A stretch of DNA of 64,000 nucleotides from Paralichthys olivaceus (taxonomy: Eukaryota > Chordata > Actinopteri > Pleuronectiformes > Paralichthyidae): assembly GCF_024713975.1 (NCBI RefSeq), contig NC_091108.1, forward strand, positions 4,455,001 to 4,519,000, read 5' to 3'. The notes under the pieces are model-generated. The model was not told the origin of the DNA, made no database searches, and saw only the letters and a list, made by a program, of their open reading frames with translations. A program made the translations under genes and the position numbers. Within the stretch, counting starts at the first letter, position 1. Every line of letters begins with the position of its first letter. This document shows positions 25,905-38,700 of this stretch, one piece after another.

Positions 25905-26250
25905 CAACCAGCAGATGTCGCTGTACAACCGAGTCTAACTTGAGTACTGACAAATACAAAATACTCATTTAATAAATTAGTACAATTTTGAAGTACTGAT
26001 ACTTACGTATATTTTGTACACACTAATACATAGTACATATAAATCCTAAATGATAATTGTACTTCACTACTTATATTTCATCGTGTTTGTTATTTTAAAT
26101 AAACTGATCTCATGCAGTATTTTGCATTGCAACCACACGAGTACTTTTCATACTTAAAGTACATTTTGCAGCTAATATTTGTGTACTTCAAGTAAAACAT
26201 TTGTAATGTGATATTTTAATAGGGTGCCACTGATACTTTTACTAGTTAAA
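25905..26250. repeat. Remnant of a CAGTGGTGGAA-type hAT-like element
   Basis: Repeated short words such as GAGTACTTTTCATACTT, AAGTACATTTTGCAGCTAAT, GTACTTCAAGTAAAACATTT and ACTTTTACTAG match the internal part of an abundant teleost hAT-like repeat. The same family appears with its ends intact at 40065-40884. Terminal repeats are not recognisable here, so this is a fragment. Confidence 0.5.
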
Positions 26251-26339
26251 CTATATGAGTCTCCATCTTTCCAACAGGAGAAGTGCAATGAGCTTCTTAC
26301 AACCTGAATTCTTCCACAGTTCTCCTCAGTACATTCACA

Positions 26340-26405
26340 CACAGCTCTGTCAGCTGATCTCAGACCAACTCCATGATGTTGAGCTCAGGCGTCTGTGGGA
26401 CCAGG
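26340..26405 (-). pseudogene. Decayed Tc1-like transposase fragment
   Basis: Read on the minus strand, this piece gives the motif PQTPELNIMELV, then a stop, then DQLTEL. It lines up with the conserved PDLNPIELVWDEL segment of Tc1/mariner transposases, which holds the last acidic residue of the DDE catalytic triad; the Trp codon has become a stop. No more of the transposase is readable around it, so this is a short inactive fossil. Confidence 0.45.
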
Positions 26406-26859
26406 CTCCTGGTTCTTGTCTCTGAAGGTGGGTCTCCAGATTATGACTTTCATCCATCAGAATAATAAAATCTACAATAATTACTTATACTGTATTTACT
26501 CTGGGTGTAATGGATGAACATACTTGTTTTTATTCATTCATATTTTTAGTATTATCCTTATTTTAAGTATTGCACGTTACTTATTATTACTTACTGATGC
26601 CTGTTTTTGATTCTCGCTGCTGTGATGTTGCAAATCTTCCCCATAGTGGGACGAAGGATTATTTTATATTATCTTAAAGTTAAACTTTTCTAAAACAGTT
26701 TCAACACAAACTGAACTGAACCATCATGAAGGAAGATTTACTGAAGCACAGATTTATTAACACTCCATTAGTTTTAACTGGTTGTACCTAATAAACTGTG
26801 TTTTCTGAAAGTTTGTTCAAATACAAGAATTAACTAATTTGACTTAAAATGTGACTTGG

Positions 26860-27662
26860 TCGAACCGACTCCTTCCTCCTGGATCGGATCCGATTGAAAT
26901 GTGTCCTCCTCGCCTGAAGGTGCGTCCTCTCCGTCCTCTCGGGCTGGAAGTCGAGGCCTGTTGTGGCTTTGATGCAGCTCCAGTGAAAACACATGTCAAC
27001 ACCTGTGGAGTTGAATGGCTCCGGGTTGTGTGTCCTCGCGGGGGGGGACGCGTCTCAGCGGGACGCCTGCTCTGCCCCGCCGCTTCCGAATCGCCCCTTT
27101 CTCACCTAATGAGCGCACTCACGAGTCCGCTGATAAGGCTGCAAACAAAGGGCTGTTTAATAGAGAGGGGTGGAGGTGTGTGTGTGTGTAGAGGGGGGGG
27201 GGTCGCTGGTGTAAAAGCAGCCTAACACATCCCACATGGTCTGGCTACCGACGAGCGCGGCTACAGGGAAATAAACGCGGTGGATTTTTACGCACAAGAC
27301 TTTTACGCACGGGACTCCGCGGGGAGGGAGCTGCTGGAAATCACGTCTCTCGGTGATATTCGCGGTTTTTAATTACGCGGGTCTTTCCGCGCCAGTTGCT
27401 CTGCAGACACTCGGCCGGTGCGTGTGTGACCCGAGGCCCGGTGTTTTGCTCCACACACGGCGGAGAGAAAATGGAGTGTGTGCCTTTAAGGCGCCCGACT
27501 GCCTGTCGCTTTGTGCTGCGGAGAGACTGACGCCCTGTGGACGCAGTGGACAGTGGAGCGGCGGCGGCAGCAGAGCACCATCCTGGAGGAGTTCAAAGAG
27601 GAAACTACCGCAGTGCCCCTCGGATAAAAGACAAGTCGTGAACTTGTTAACAGCCTCTCGTG
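26860..27662 (+). promoter_or_regulatory. twsg1: CpG-rich twsg1 promoter region and probable non-coding exon 1
   Basis: CpG density rises sharply from about 26880 to 27760 relative to the AT-rich flanks, as expected of a vertebrate promoter. A strong splice donor (TG then GTAAGT) at 27663 would end an untranslated first exon; the first coding exon 0.9 kb downstream has a matching acceptor at 28561-28562. The transcription start cannot be fixed; I see no clear TATA box. The probable exon includes a 19-codon uORF at 27471-27530. Confidence 0.55.
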
Positions 27663-27778
27663 GTAAGTGTTTCTCCTCCGCGCAGCTCCGTTGTGTCGCG
27701 GTTTGGTTTTGTGCACTCGAAGTTTCTGCGGGTGAAGCTCGAGTGGAGCAGAAGTTTTTTGGAGTTAGCGGTGAGAAA

Positions 27779-27797
27779 AAAAAAAAAAAAAAAAAAA
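27779..27797. repeat. Poly-A tract in twsg1 intron 1
   Basis: A run of about 19 adenines followed by a purine-rich stretch. It is simple sequence; no SINE body is visible before it. Confidence 0.85.
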
Positions 27798-27956
27798 GAC
27801 AAGAGAAGAAGGTGAAGCAACGAGGGAGAGAAGGTCCCTCACATGTTGTCTCTGCGTCACGAGCAATGGATCAGTGTGCGGGGAAGACGCACAGATCAGA
27901 CAGTGGGTTAATGCTCCGCGTTTTAAAATGTAGGTGAAGGAGGCTGATGTTGCCAG

Positions 27957-27958
<2 letters not shown>

Positions 27959-28011
<53 letters not shown>

Positions 28012-28030
28012 CGTGCGTGCGTGTGTGTGT
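27959..28030. repeat. (GT)n microsatellite
   Basis: About 72 nt of GT dinucleotides interrupted by a short GCGT block near the right end, in the first twsg1 intron. Confidence 0.95.
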
Positions 28031-28398
28031 TGTCTCCCTCCTGGCCTTGAATGAGATATGACTCAGGCCTTCTACAAATCTGACATTTGCACATGAAAGC
28101 TTGAGATCCATCTGCATGACAAAGCTGTGATTTTCATTATGTGTGCAGCACCTCTCCAGCCTGTTGTAGCCTGTAGCTGTGCGAGTCTTGGCACCAAATG
28201 TAGGTTTCAGATGTCACACTGACTGTGCACATGATCCTGCCTGGGTTTTTTTTTTTGAAGGGACTGTGAGTGAAAAGCTTGGTTTGGAGATGAAGATAAA
28301 GAGAAGCCGATTATTTCCTCATTAAGATCAAATTTTGATATGAACTCTGTGGCTCTTAGACCTTTCCATCTGTTTTCCTGCATTTTGATTCCCTGGTA

Positions 28399-28407
28399 CT
28401 CTCTCTC

Positions 28408-28441
<34 letters not shown>
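28399..28441. repeat. (CT)n microsatellite
   Basis: About 43 nt of CT dinucleotides with one CA interruption, in the first twsg1 intron about 120 nt ahead of the coding exon acceptor. Confidence 0.95.
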
Positions 28442-28444
<3 letters not shown>

Positions 28445-28595
28445 CCTCCACATTCAAAGTCTTGTATTTTTACAACTTGTGTTATTTGCAGCTCTGGACG
28501 TTTATGACTCGTTGACCCTGCTCCTGAGGTCCTGTGCTCTTGTGTTGTTGTTGTTGATGTAGGTGTTTCCAGTGTCGTGCTGGTGAGCCGTCAGG

Positions 28596-29759
28596 ATGAG
28601 GCCCGGTCAGCTGATCCTCCCCACCGCCGCCGCCACAGCTCTCCTCTTCCTCCTCTCGGGACTGTCTCTGAGCCTGGGCTGCAACAAAGCCCTCTGTGCC
28701 AGCGACGTCAGCAAGTGCCTCATACAGGTAAGTTTTTTTTTTTTAATGCTCTAAAAAACCTAATTCTCTGAGAGAAGCGGATGCTGAATGTTGGATTTAA
28801 ACAACAAATGCACCACAAGACGCCTCCCCTGTCTTACTGAAGCACGGCTGCACTGGTTTTCTGACTTTAACTCAAAGGAATCAGCCCAAATTGAACTAAA
28901 CTAGCTTTTTCTTCTCCTTCTGATCCAAAATGTAACGCACCGTTCCAAAAGATAGAATTTCTAATCCTTCAGTAGTTGCAGCAGTCTAACCTCTGATGAG
29001 TGCTGAACGTAGCCCATGGGTGCGATGTTCTCCTCCAGATTGAAACAGGAAATCTCCATGTGGACACGTCCAAGTTCGGGCTCTTCGTCCTACAGCGTTG
29101 CAGCTGTTTTGTGTAAACACGCACTGTTATTCCTCCTGACAAGAACACGAATGAAATGGTGTTTACAGCTGAAGTCGGAGTTCAAGCAAAGAACAGAAGC
29201 AGCGCAGTGAAAATCTTGTTATTTTAAACTTTTTAAATCAGCATGAAACTACCGAGGACAGCCTGAAAACACACGGCAGCTGCAGCAGCAACGTTCCTGC
29301 AGCTTGTGACTGAATCCACCAGAGGAAAAAGAAAATGTCTCAGCTGTTCGTACTTGGTTAAGGTTGTGTGTGTGTGTGTGTGCCAGTTCTGTACAAATAC
29401 CTCAAATAAAAAAACAAATGTTCAGCAGTAGCCAAAGTCAAATTACAATAAGATGAGATCAGATGGATGACTTGGAGCCGAGAACAAAGATGGAATCTGT
29501 GGCGAAGAATGTAAGATACATTCCTTCGATAAGCTGAGCAAAGTTTGGAAGGAAGGGTTTTCTCGGAGCGAGCTGCTGCTTCGGAGGGAGGGATGTCACA
29601 TTTTCCCTCAAGTCTGAAGCCCAGTGGCTGATGGGATGTGGGGTGGGACCCCCCCTCCAAAAAGTCAACACACATTCTGTCGCACACGTTGGTTATTTTG
29701 AGGAAAAGATGAAGAAAAGGTGTTGGTCTGTTTTTCCACCACCTGTCAACTTAAATTTG

Positions 29760-29797
<38 letters not shown>

Positions 29798-32700
29798 CGT
29801 GCGTGTGTGTGTGTGCATGTGTGTGTGTGTTTAGTGGTCCTGCCTCTGCCATTAACATCCTTCAAAGTACTGTATTTAACCTTCGCGGCCACTTCACCTG
29901 TTTGACCTCACTCACTGATTTGCAGGTATAATGTGAGGTTGACGAGCTTTTAAAAACCTTTGGGTTTGGCCACAGGAAGCTGAGCTCTGACTGTGAGTCA
30001 AGATTTTAGTTTGATAAGAAAATGAATCTGCAGCAATTCTGATAATCAGTTAATTTATAATCGCAAACGTGTGAAGATTTGCTGTTTTCTTCATGACTGT
30101 AATTTTAATATATTAAGTGTTCGACCCCTTATGAGACAAAACAGTTTATTCGAAGAAGCTTTTGGAAATTGTGAAATCGGTATTTTCTGATATGATAAAC
30201 AAATAAGGAGGAAAGAAGAACAGCAGCCTAAACAATAAGTCAAATACTCACTAGCTGCAGATGCTGATTTTAATGTGCGGCAGTGTTTTGTAGATTCCTG
30301 TCCAAGGTTAATCTGTCGAGGGGCCTCGGGTCAAAGAATCACTGTTGTGGGGCCCAGGAATATTCACCATGTAATCACAGGCCCGGCTCGTCGGTACAGC
30401 GCCACAGTATTAACAACGTGGGGATGTTACGTCTTTATTATATCGGGAATCATCGTAGTTCTGGTTTGAAGATGGAAGCAGATGTTGTCACAGAGCTGGA
30501 GGAACATCTGTGTAAAGGGGAGAGTCGGTGGGATGTGTCGGGTGCAGATGTTTCATGTCACGACTCTGATTCTACAACGCTGTCGTGGGAGTTTACGTCA
30601 GACGCTGTTGCAGCTTTGTTTGGTTCATTGTGAACAAGCAGAATGTTGTGTGTTCTTTACAACAATAAACCTGGATCTCTATAAACTGGATGTAAGTGTA
30701 GTTGTTCACATTCTTAATCAAAGAAATCAATTGTTTCTGTCCAGTTTAGACAAAGACATTTTCTTAACTGCATATTTACCTTCAGGAGAAACTTGCCTCA
30801 CACCAACCTTTGACAATAATACAACAAAAGCCCAAAACATGTAAATTGATTTTTTATTACTGTTTATTCAGTTAAATGTATTCAACCATGAAAAACACAC
30901 AGAAAACCCGGAGGGAGTGTAGACAATAAATCAATAAAGGATTAGAAATGTAATCATCGAGTTAAAAAAGAAAAAGTGGATTTTTATGTTTTAAGAAACA
31001 ATTTGTCTTCAGGATCAAACCTGAAATTGAGACCATGATGCATCTGGATAATCAGGACCCGTTGTTTAAAGATGACACATAAAAGACCGAAGCTGCAACG
31101 AGTGATGAGTCATTTTCCAACGAATCGATTAATACAAACAGAACTCTTCTGCAAATTTCACTTTCTGTATCTAGAGATTTAAGGAAAATCTAGTTTCTTC
31201 TCTGAGTTTATTTTCAAAGTGGATTCTATAGTAAACGATCACAGTCTATATTTTCTTCCCTGGCACAAACTTGTTGCGACCAAACGGCAAACATCTGTTC
31301 CTTCTGGCTTCAATTTCTGTTAAAAAAAAAAAAAAATCAAACATCCTGTTATCAACAGAACATCTGTGGCTCCGCTTCTTTCTCCTTTTACTTCCAGGTG
31401 GCTTATTTCGCCTGATGAATCATTGCTCAGGACACCGAGCTCTGTAGCTTCCGCGACCCCGTCGACACCAACTCGCTAGCTGTCAGGGGCCGGAGCGATG
31501 GTGCGTGTGCTGTGAAGGAGAAACTTCTCCAGCTCCTCCGTAGAAGCTCTGCGCTGCTCGTGATTAGTGGGATCTGCTGTCCGACGCTCGCCTTCACGCT
31601 CTGCTGCCATCTCAAGTCATTTGTCTGAATTCCCCCGAAACCCCTGAGGGTGGGAGAGCGAGGGAGGAGGAGGGAATGGAGGCTAAGGTCAGGAGGAGGT
31701 GTGTGTGTGTTGGGAGGCCATGAAGTGTGCAGAGATTCACAGGACAGCTCTGAAACTGTGCAGGCCGGGCTGTGGAGCAGGGCGGGGCAGCAGATTTCAA
31801 AGTGAGTGCAGCAGCAGCAGCGGCGGCCGCTCGATCTGACGAGGCTGCAAATGTTCACTTTCCCTTCAGAGTCGTTTTGTCTCACTGCGGCTCGGGTTTG
31901 ACTGATCACAGTCGTTTCCTCTTTGTAGCAGGAGAAGCCTGATAGGAGTCGTTCAAGGGGCCGAGACGACCTCGTTCATCTCACTGAGGAAACAGTTTGA
32001 AACGCCGCAGCTCAAGATTAGACTGTAGCTCGTTAATTCAGTCAAATGTCCGAAAATGATTACCGAAGTGACCGAGGCGACGTGATTGAACTGCTTCTTT
32101 TGACCAGTAAACACTTCAACAACCCAAACACGTTAAAGGTTTAGTGTGTATAATTTAGTGACATCTAGTGGTGAAGTTGTGTGTTGCAGCTGAATGCCCC
32201 TCACCCCAACCTTCCCTTCTAAACATGAGAACCTGCGGTAGCCTTCAGTTCAAAATGTGTTTAGTTCGTCCGGTGTCTTCAAGTAAACCTCGAAGCTCGG
32301 AATTACAGACGGAGTCGGACTTTGCAACCGGAACGCCGCCTCGAGTCAGAATATTAACTTGGAAAGTCGGAGGAACCTCCCTAATCCAAGATGGCTCCAA
32401 CAGTATTGAAAGCTGTAGTCATTAAATGTTTCGTACACATAGTATTGTCCAGTTACCCTCTGTGGACGTTTCACTATGCGTGAAATGCTGTGTGATGAGT
32501 TATTATGAACTGTTTTTGTTAAAAATATCTGGCTGGCCAACATAAACATTGTTCCTGGGCAACTGGAACGCTATCAACTCTGGGTAATCGGGTGTGACGT
32601 ACATTCAGCCGAGCTCTGAGGTGAAATGGAACGAGACATAAGCTCGACAAACAGCCGCACAGCTCCGGCTGCATGTCTGTTTCCATGAGATGGTTTTAAA

Positions 32701-35700
32701 AAAGCATTTATTTTCTGTTTAGTGAAATGCGAGAGATGCGTGTTTTCTCTTTTCCCATGGGCAGCCGTTTAGTTTTTTTTATAATTCCACCTCCGAGAGT
32801 CGTAATTACTCCCGGGATCAGATGTTGATCAGGGGTTTGGGGATGGAGAGGCTGGTGATTAACTGAGCTGTGTGTGGTTCTGCAATCCCTCACCGGTGAG
32901 TCACTGGAGAGTCTTTTATCATCGCCGAGACTGTTAATGTGGAGGAGGTGACTTCTGCAAGGATATAAAAGAGACGTGTGTGTGTGTGTGTGGGGGAGGA
33001 ATAAAAAGGACAGAAAGGAAAAGGGAAGAGCGAGGGGAGAGAGTAGAGAAAGAAAGGAGGGAAAAAACAAGGGACAAATGGAGAGAGGGGGGGGAGCAGC
33101 CATGTTCTGTTCTCCAGGTGTTTTCTTTTCCCTCCCTCCCTCCTGTTTCTCCCCCTGCTGCCTCCCCAATCACGGTGACCTTGACTTGAAGGAATGTGCT
33201 CCCTGTACAGGGGGGGAGAGAGGGGGACTCCTTCGGCAGTCTCACCCACTTTTCAATCCCACCTCCACGTTTCTGTTCTGTTTCCTTCGCTGTCTGTTCT
33301 TCCCCCGGAGACGAGCTGCTCTCAGGCCGAGGAATGACGCTGAGGTTTGGGATGTTTGCAGAAATAACTTTCCTCCTGTCACAAGCAACGGAGAGTTTTT
33401 AAAAACTGTGTTCCCAAGTGTGTGAATGAAGCAATCGGGATTTATTGGAATTGGGGGGGGGGGGGGTTGCTCTTAAACTTTATTATGTTTATTATGTTAC
33501 CATTATTTATGTGTGCCCTTTTTTTAAAAAATAGTTTTGATATAAGACATGTTCGATGATTGAAATGCTGTGGTTTGATTTGTGTCCCTTCAACCTGAAG
33601 TATTTAAGAGGCTGCTGCCAGTGAATGTTGATGATTGAACCAATTAATAAATTATTCCACTTATTCCCAACTACCTTTCCGTCAGTCGACTAATAAAGAA
33701 GCCACTCAGCTCTAGAGTGATGGTTGGGGCAGTGGGGTCCCGACAACAGATTTTCCATCTAATGAAGATTTATTTATGAATTTGACTCAAAAGTCTCAGA
33801 ATCTGCTCTGAAGTCTGTCAGACTCATTCATTCACGCTGCTCAGCTTCTATTAAAGCGTAAAAGAAAATGATTTGAATGTTAACGTGTCCGAACCTGCCG
33901 TGAACTGAGGTGCAGTGGAGGTCTACTGTGTGTGTTTTTTTTTTTTTAGTGTTATCACTGAGTGTTCTGCGGAGACGATGACATACTTGTTGAAATACCA
34001 TCAGAGCCACGCACAGCGCACAGCGTCCTGCGGCAGCTTGTGTGTAATAGTTACTGTACCTGAAGAAAACCTGCTGTTGATGATTTAATGGCACGTCTCC
34101 TGTTCGTACAGTTGGTCCACACATTGTCTCTGTGCTACTGTGTGATCCGTGCTGCTGCTGCAGACCCGGGTCTTTTATTATGAACATGTTCGTTGTGTAG
34201 TTTCAATACAAGACAGACAGTTCACAGTTTCCTAAAATAACTGTGTTTCTAGAATAGAGCCCAGTAAAGCACACACCTCTGCCAAGGACCAACAGATATT
34301 TATTTGGATCCTCACCAAGTTGCACAGAATCATATCAGTCCCCTCAGCATGCATGACTTTTAAAATCAAAAGGGATTCCTGGATTTGCCTCTTTGTCCAG
34401 ATTCAAATCAAAATGCAATGGTTTCTTTCTTGACTCATCCTTTCACCAAGTTTTCTGGAAATATGTTCAGTATTTCTTGAATAATCCTAAAAGGACCGAG
34501 GTAATTAAAAGGTCACTAATAAAGCTCAAGGTTAGAAAAGCAGAACATGTTTTGAATGAACTTGGAACTTGACTTGTTTGTATTCAACACAACACATCCA
34601 CAATATTCTGTTAAACAAAAGTGTTGTGTGTTTTGCTGACGTGTGGCCGTGTCGTCCTGCAGGAGCTGTGCCAGTGTCGTCCGACTGACGGGAACTGCTC
34701 CTGCTGTAAAGAGTGCATGCTGTGTCTGGGGAACCTTTGGGAAGAGTGCTGCGACTGCGTGGGTGAGTGCACGGACTTATTTGTCATTAACATGTTTTAT
34801 AGCCGAGACAGTGCAACAGGTTTGACTCTTAGATCTCATCACTGTCACTATGTTACTCTCTCTAGAGCGTTTGAGCTGCTGGAAGTTTGGAAACTCTGTT
34901 GGCTGCAATATAGTCTGAAAACTGTGGCGCAATGCAATTGTGGTTATACACAAAATAAAAATAGAAACCATTATACAAATCAGTGCTGCGCGTAGCTTTG
35001 ACAGAAGCAGTCTTGTTATCTGTCACCTCACAGCCGAGCTCCTTCCCTCTGTAAAAAATCCTGAGAGAAAATGAGACGGCAGCTTTAACGCACTTGTCAG
35101 CGGAGGAGTCTGACGGTTCAGAGCGCTGCCGCTCTGATACAAGACGAGTGTGAGGTGAGCGAGTCCACATCGTCAACGTGTCTCTGAGAAGTGTCAGCGT
35201 GAAGGTTGATGTGAAGCAGAGCTCAGGAAATTAAAGGAATATTGACCGGACTGAGAAGCACCAGCACATGTGGACAGGAAGTGTCGAGGTCGTTCATAAG
35301 ATCAGAGGGTGGTGGAGCTGTCGGGGGGGGGGGGGGGTCAACCCGCCGAAATGAACTCTCACTTTCAACCTGGTACCGAGGTGCAGCGGGGGGTCCACAT
35401 CCAGTTTGACTTATCTGTGAAATATGAAAACACGAGGAGGCATCGAGTTTTTACTTTTCTGTCCGTCCCATTTTCATAAACCTCAGGAAACACAAAGGAA
35501 ACGTTGATGGACTTTCTTCAGGTTTGATGAAGTCGTCTAAAGTCACTGGGATGTAGTTATAAACACTAATATGATATATTATACAAGTCTGGACAAACAT
35601 TGATATAAACTTCGTCTTGACTGGTTGTCGGAGATGATCTTTATTTACAAAGTATTCCTGGTTTCTCTCGGTTGTGTTGCGTCTCCGTGGTTATTTTGTG

Positions 35701-38700
35701 TTTTTGCAGCAATTTTCCTTATTTTCCATCATTTTCTGTCACATTTTGTGTCTTTGTGGTTATTTCGTGTGTTGTCTGCTGCCTGTTCTGCATCTCTTTG
35801 TATATTTATTACTCATTTCGTGTCTCTGCCTGTCACACTTTGTGTGTCTTTGTGGTTGTTTTGTGTTTCATTGCGGTTTCTTTGCATTTCGTCAGTTTAC
35901 ATTCCACTACGTTTTGTGTGAAGAGTTGTAAAATGACACTTTGCGGTGTGTATCTTGTTGTGGTCCCTTCATGTCCTGTTTCGTGTGTCAAATTTTGTCT
36001 CAGTCTGTGTCTCTGTGGCTGTTTTGTGTTTCATAGTGGTTGCCTTGTTTGTCTTTGCGTGTGGTCATTTCATTTCTTTCATTGTCCACTACAAGTACAT
36101 TTTATTATGTAAGTTGTAAAATGATTGGCTGCGGTTGCTTGATGTCTTGATTTGTGTGTCATATTTATGTCTCTGTGGTCGCTGGTCCCCTTATTGTTGC
36201 TATGTATATCTTTGTTGTCATTTTGTGTCTGTTTTGGTTGTTTTTCTGTAGCTGTAGTCGTTTCACACGCCGCCGTCTTGTCTGTCTCTCAACACCCGGC
36301 ATTAGAATGTGTCTCCAGTGATGACTTGTGATCAGATCTCCTGCTGTCACATAGACCAGAGTGTTGTTTTTAGCCAGTGTGACTGTGACAGATGATCGAA
36401 ACGTGGTGGTCGGTGTTGATTTTATCAATATATGGGTGAAGTGGCAGCGGACGTCAGTGGAGTGGGTGGTCTTTAAAGTGGTCACGGTTACATTTGTGCT
36501 CCCAGAGGACATACAGACCACCTCTGTGTGTTTGAGTGATGTGACCTCAATGTGTCTCGGGTGCAGTCGTACCTGTAGAGTTGTTTTCAGATCACCTGAG
36601 ACAGATGTTAATGCCAGGTCACAGCAGGGCCTCGGACTATTGTAAAAATAGGGGGGGGTGAGGGTGTGGCCCCACCCCTGCACACCAGCCGGTTCTCAGA
36701 TCAGCTTTGACTGACAGATATTACTGTATGTGCTGACAAGGAGGCTTTATTAAAGCTCTTTCATGTGGAACACAAATACAAGCATCAGACGCCGAGCGGC
36801 GAACCTCTCTGCTCTGCAGATGTTGCAGCAGTGGAGTTTTCCTCCCGGACACTTACAATACACTGCAGACGCTCTGTAGCTCAGAGCATGTGAACGCATT
36901 TCTCTGTTTTTATGTTTTTCTTGCAGCGCAAACCTTATGACCACTTTAAGTAAGTTTCCACTCGAAACATGTTATCTGTGCCAAACGCTGGATTCTTTGA
37001 AGTGTGTATCCGCGAGTGGGTAGGGCCGTCCAGCGGAGGAGCGGCGAGGGGAGGACAGTTTGTATTTTCGAGGAAGGGTGGAGGTAGGGAGGACACAGAG
37101 GGAGCACCCATGTGTATGCTTTATCTAAAACAGCTGCTCTGGCTCTGCTTGTAGCTCGGCTCTGTAATCCAATTCCTCTGTCAAACTCCGCTCCCCATTA
37201 AATGATTTATCCATTAGCTATAATTCACTTGGACTCATTTAACGAGTTAGAAAGATAATATCAGAGGATGTGGGGACTTTGTCAAGTCATTACTACTGTA
37301 TATGGAAATTAAATGAAGTGTTAAAAAGACCCTAATGGAGTCGGGGTACTCTCCACAGCGATGTGGTTTTACTTAACTGGCCTCATGGGCTGAAAAGTTA
37401 TGTTTTGCAAATAAACCTCCTGCTTTGACTTTGTGCTTCAAGGGTCAGTCCACTGATTTACAGAAGAAGTAGAAGTCAGGGCTGGAACTAACTACTGGTG
37501 AATATATGTGTGGGAGGTTAATAAAGAAGAATTTAACTAAACTTATAACACCAATAATACACTCGCTTTTAGAATCAGACTGATTGGGCAATAAAATCTG
37601 ACAATATGAACATTTCAGTATCTGGATTTATTTAGTTTCCTGATATGACAACTTTTATTTTACAGAATAAAAGATGTTCATGTTTCTCGGCAAATTCTTC
37701 AAATTAAAATGTTGTCCACAATAATAACGTAACGTATAATTAAAGTAACAGAATTTACAGTGTGAATAAATGCAATGTGAATATTTGTGTTTTATTTTTT
37801 AGATAATTTTGGTGGTTGCTGTGAGGAGATTTTAACTGAGGCCACAAACTAATGCAATGGAATTTAGTTTGGAGTCTGTAGTCAGGAGTGTTGAGATAAG
37901 TAATAATTAAACAGTAAATCACTCTGGGCGGCAAATCTAAAACTATTTGACTGTATTGCCACTAAAGGTTATTGAGAGAATTTTTTTTTTTAACACTGTG
38001 GGTGCAGTGACTCTTTAACGTCGGCCTCCATCTCTCTCTCTCTCTCTCTCTGTCAGGGATGTGTAACCCCAAGAACTACAGCGACTCTCCGGCCACGTCA
38101 AAGAGCACAGTGGAGGAGCTCCACCGCCCGATCCCCTCGCTGTTCCGCGCCCTAACAGAAGGCGACGCGCCGGTCAACATGATGGTCGTGTCCTTCCCCG
38201 TCGCCGAGGAGCTCTCCCACCACGAGAACCTGGTGTCCTTCCTGGAGTCGCTCGACAACCAGCCCCAGAACGTGTCCGTGCCTGGAAACAGCATCCACGC
38301 CAGCTACGACACTCAAGGTAAATGTAGGAATTATTTAGAAGTATTTCGTGATCGTCTGTCATTGTTTAGTTTCAGTCACTTTGGAGAAGACATCCGGTGC
38401 TTGTGACGGAGCTGGATTTAGAAAGACTGCAGTTTGATAGTGTGCTGCCTCACGGTGGTTCGGAGCTTTGTATCTTTGTTTCTGAATGAGTTTCACGCCA
38501 CATGAGAAAATGCAGGTTTCGCTCCCATTTCTTCCGATCGCACAGTTTTCTGGTCCTTTCGGATCCAGTCACATTTTTCATCTGCATCTCTGCTCACCAT
38601 GGTAATAGAATCCTGCCCGACCCCAGAGCAGAAGCAGACTACAAAGTCTTGAGCTGAGACCAGTTTGGGTTGGATCAGATTTCCATCGTTCCAGAGCAAC

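Larger units (their letters stand above)
25531..26860. other. Intergenic region between ankrd12 and twsg1
   Basis: I see no gene. The region is AT-rich and made partly of transposon remnants: a hAT-like internal segment (25905-26250) and a decayed Tc1-like transposase scrap (26340-26405), described separately. Confidence 0.6.
28728..34662 (+). other. twsg1: twsg1 intron between coding exons 1 and 2
   Basis: A 5.9 kb intron. I see no other gene in it. It holds (GT)n tracts at 29365-29382 and 29763-29831, a 14-base G run at 33453-33466 and several dispersed repeats (30010-30230, 32134-32575, 34270-34492), described separately. Open frames around 32700-33400 come from purine- or pyrimidine-rich low-complexity DNA. 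Confidence 0.8.
34763..38056 (+). other. twsg1: twsg1 intron between coding exons 2 and 3
   Basis: A 3.3 kb intron without another gene. It contains a 15-base G run (35323-35337), a T/G-rich degenerate tandem array (35660-36260), a MITE copy (36293-36625) and an AT-rich stretch near 37150-37400 that might be a conserved element. Its acceptor tract is a (CT)n repeat. Confidence 0.8.

Noticed and set aside
27353..27937. 194-codon open frame across the twsg1 promoter
   Set aside because: It begins without a normal ATG and arises from CpG-rich DNA poor in stop codons. It also runs through a splice donor and a poly-A tract.
32708..33425. Overlapping frames of 100-153 codons on both strands
   Set aside because: The DNA is purine-rich on one half and pyrimidine-rich on the other, which removes stops. 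Products are low-complexity and no splice-linked partners exist.
35625..36112. Long hydrophobic frames in twsg1 intron 2 resembling membrane proteins
   Set aside because: They come from the T/G-rich tandem array, which gives Phe/Leu/Val/Cys in every register.
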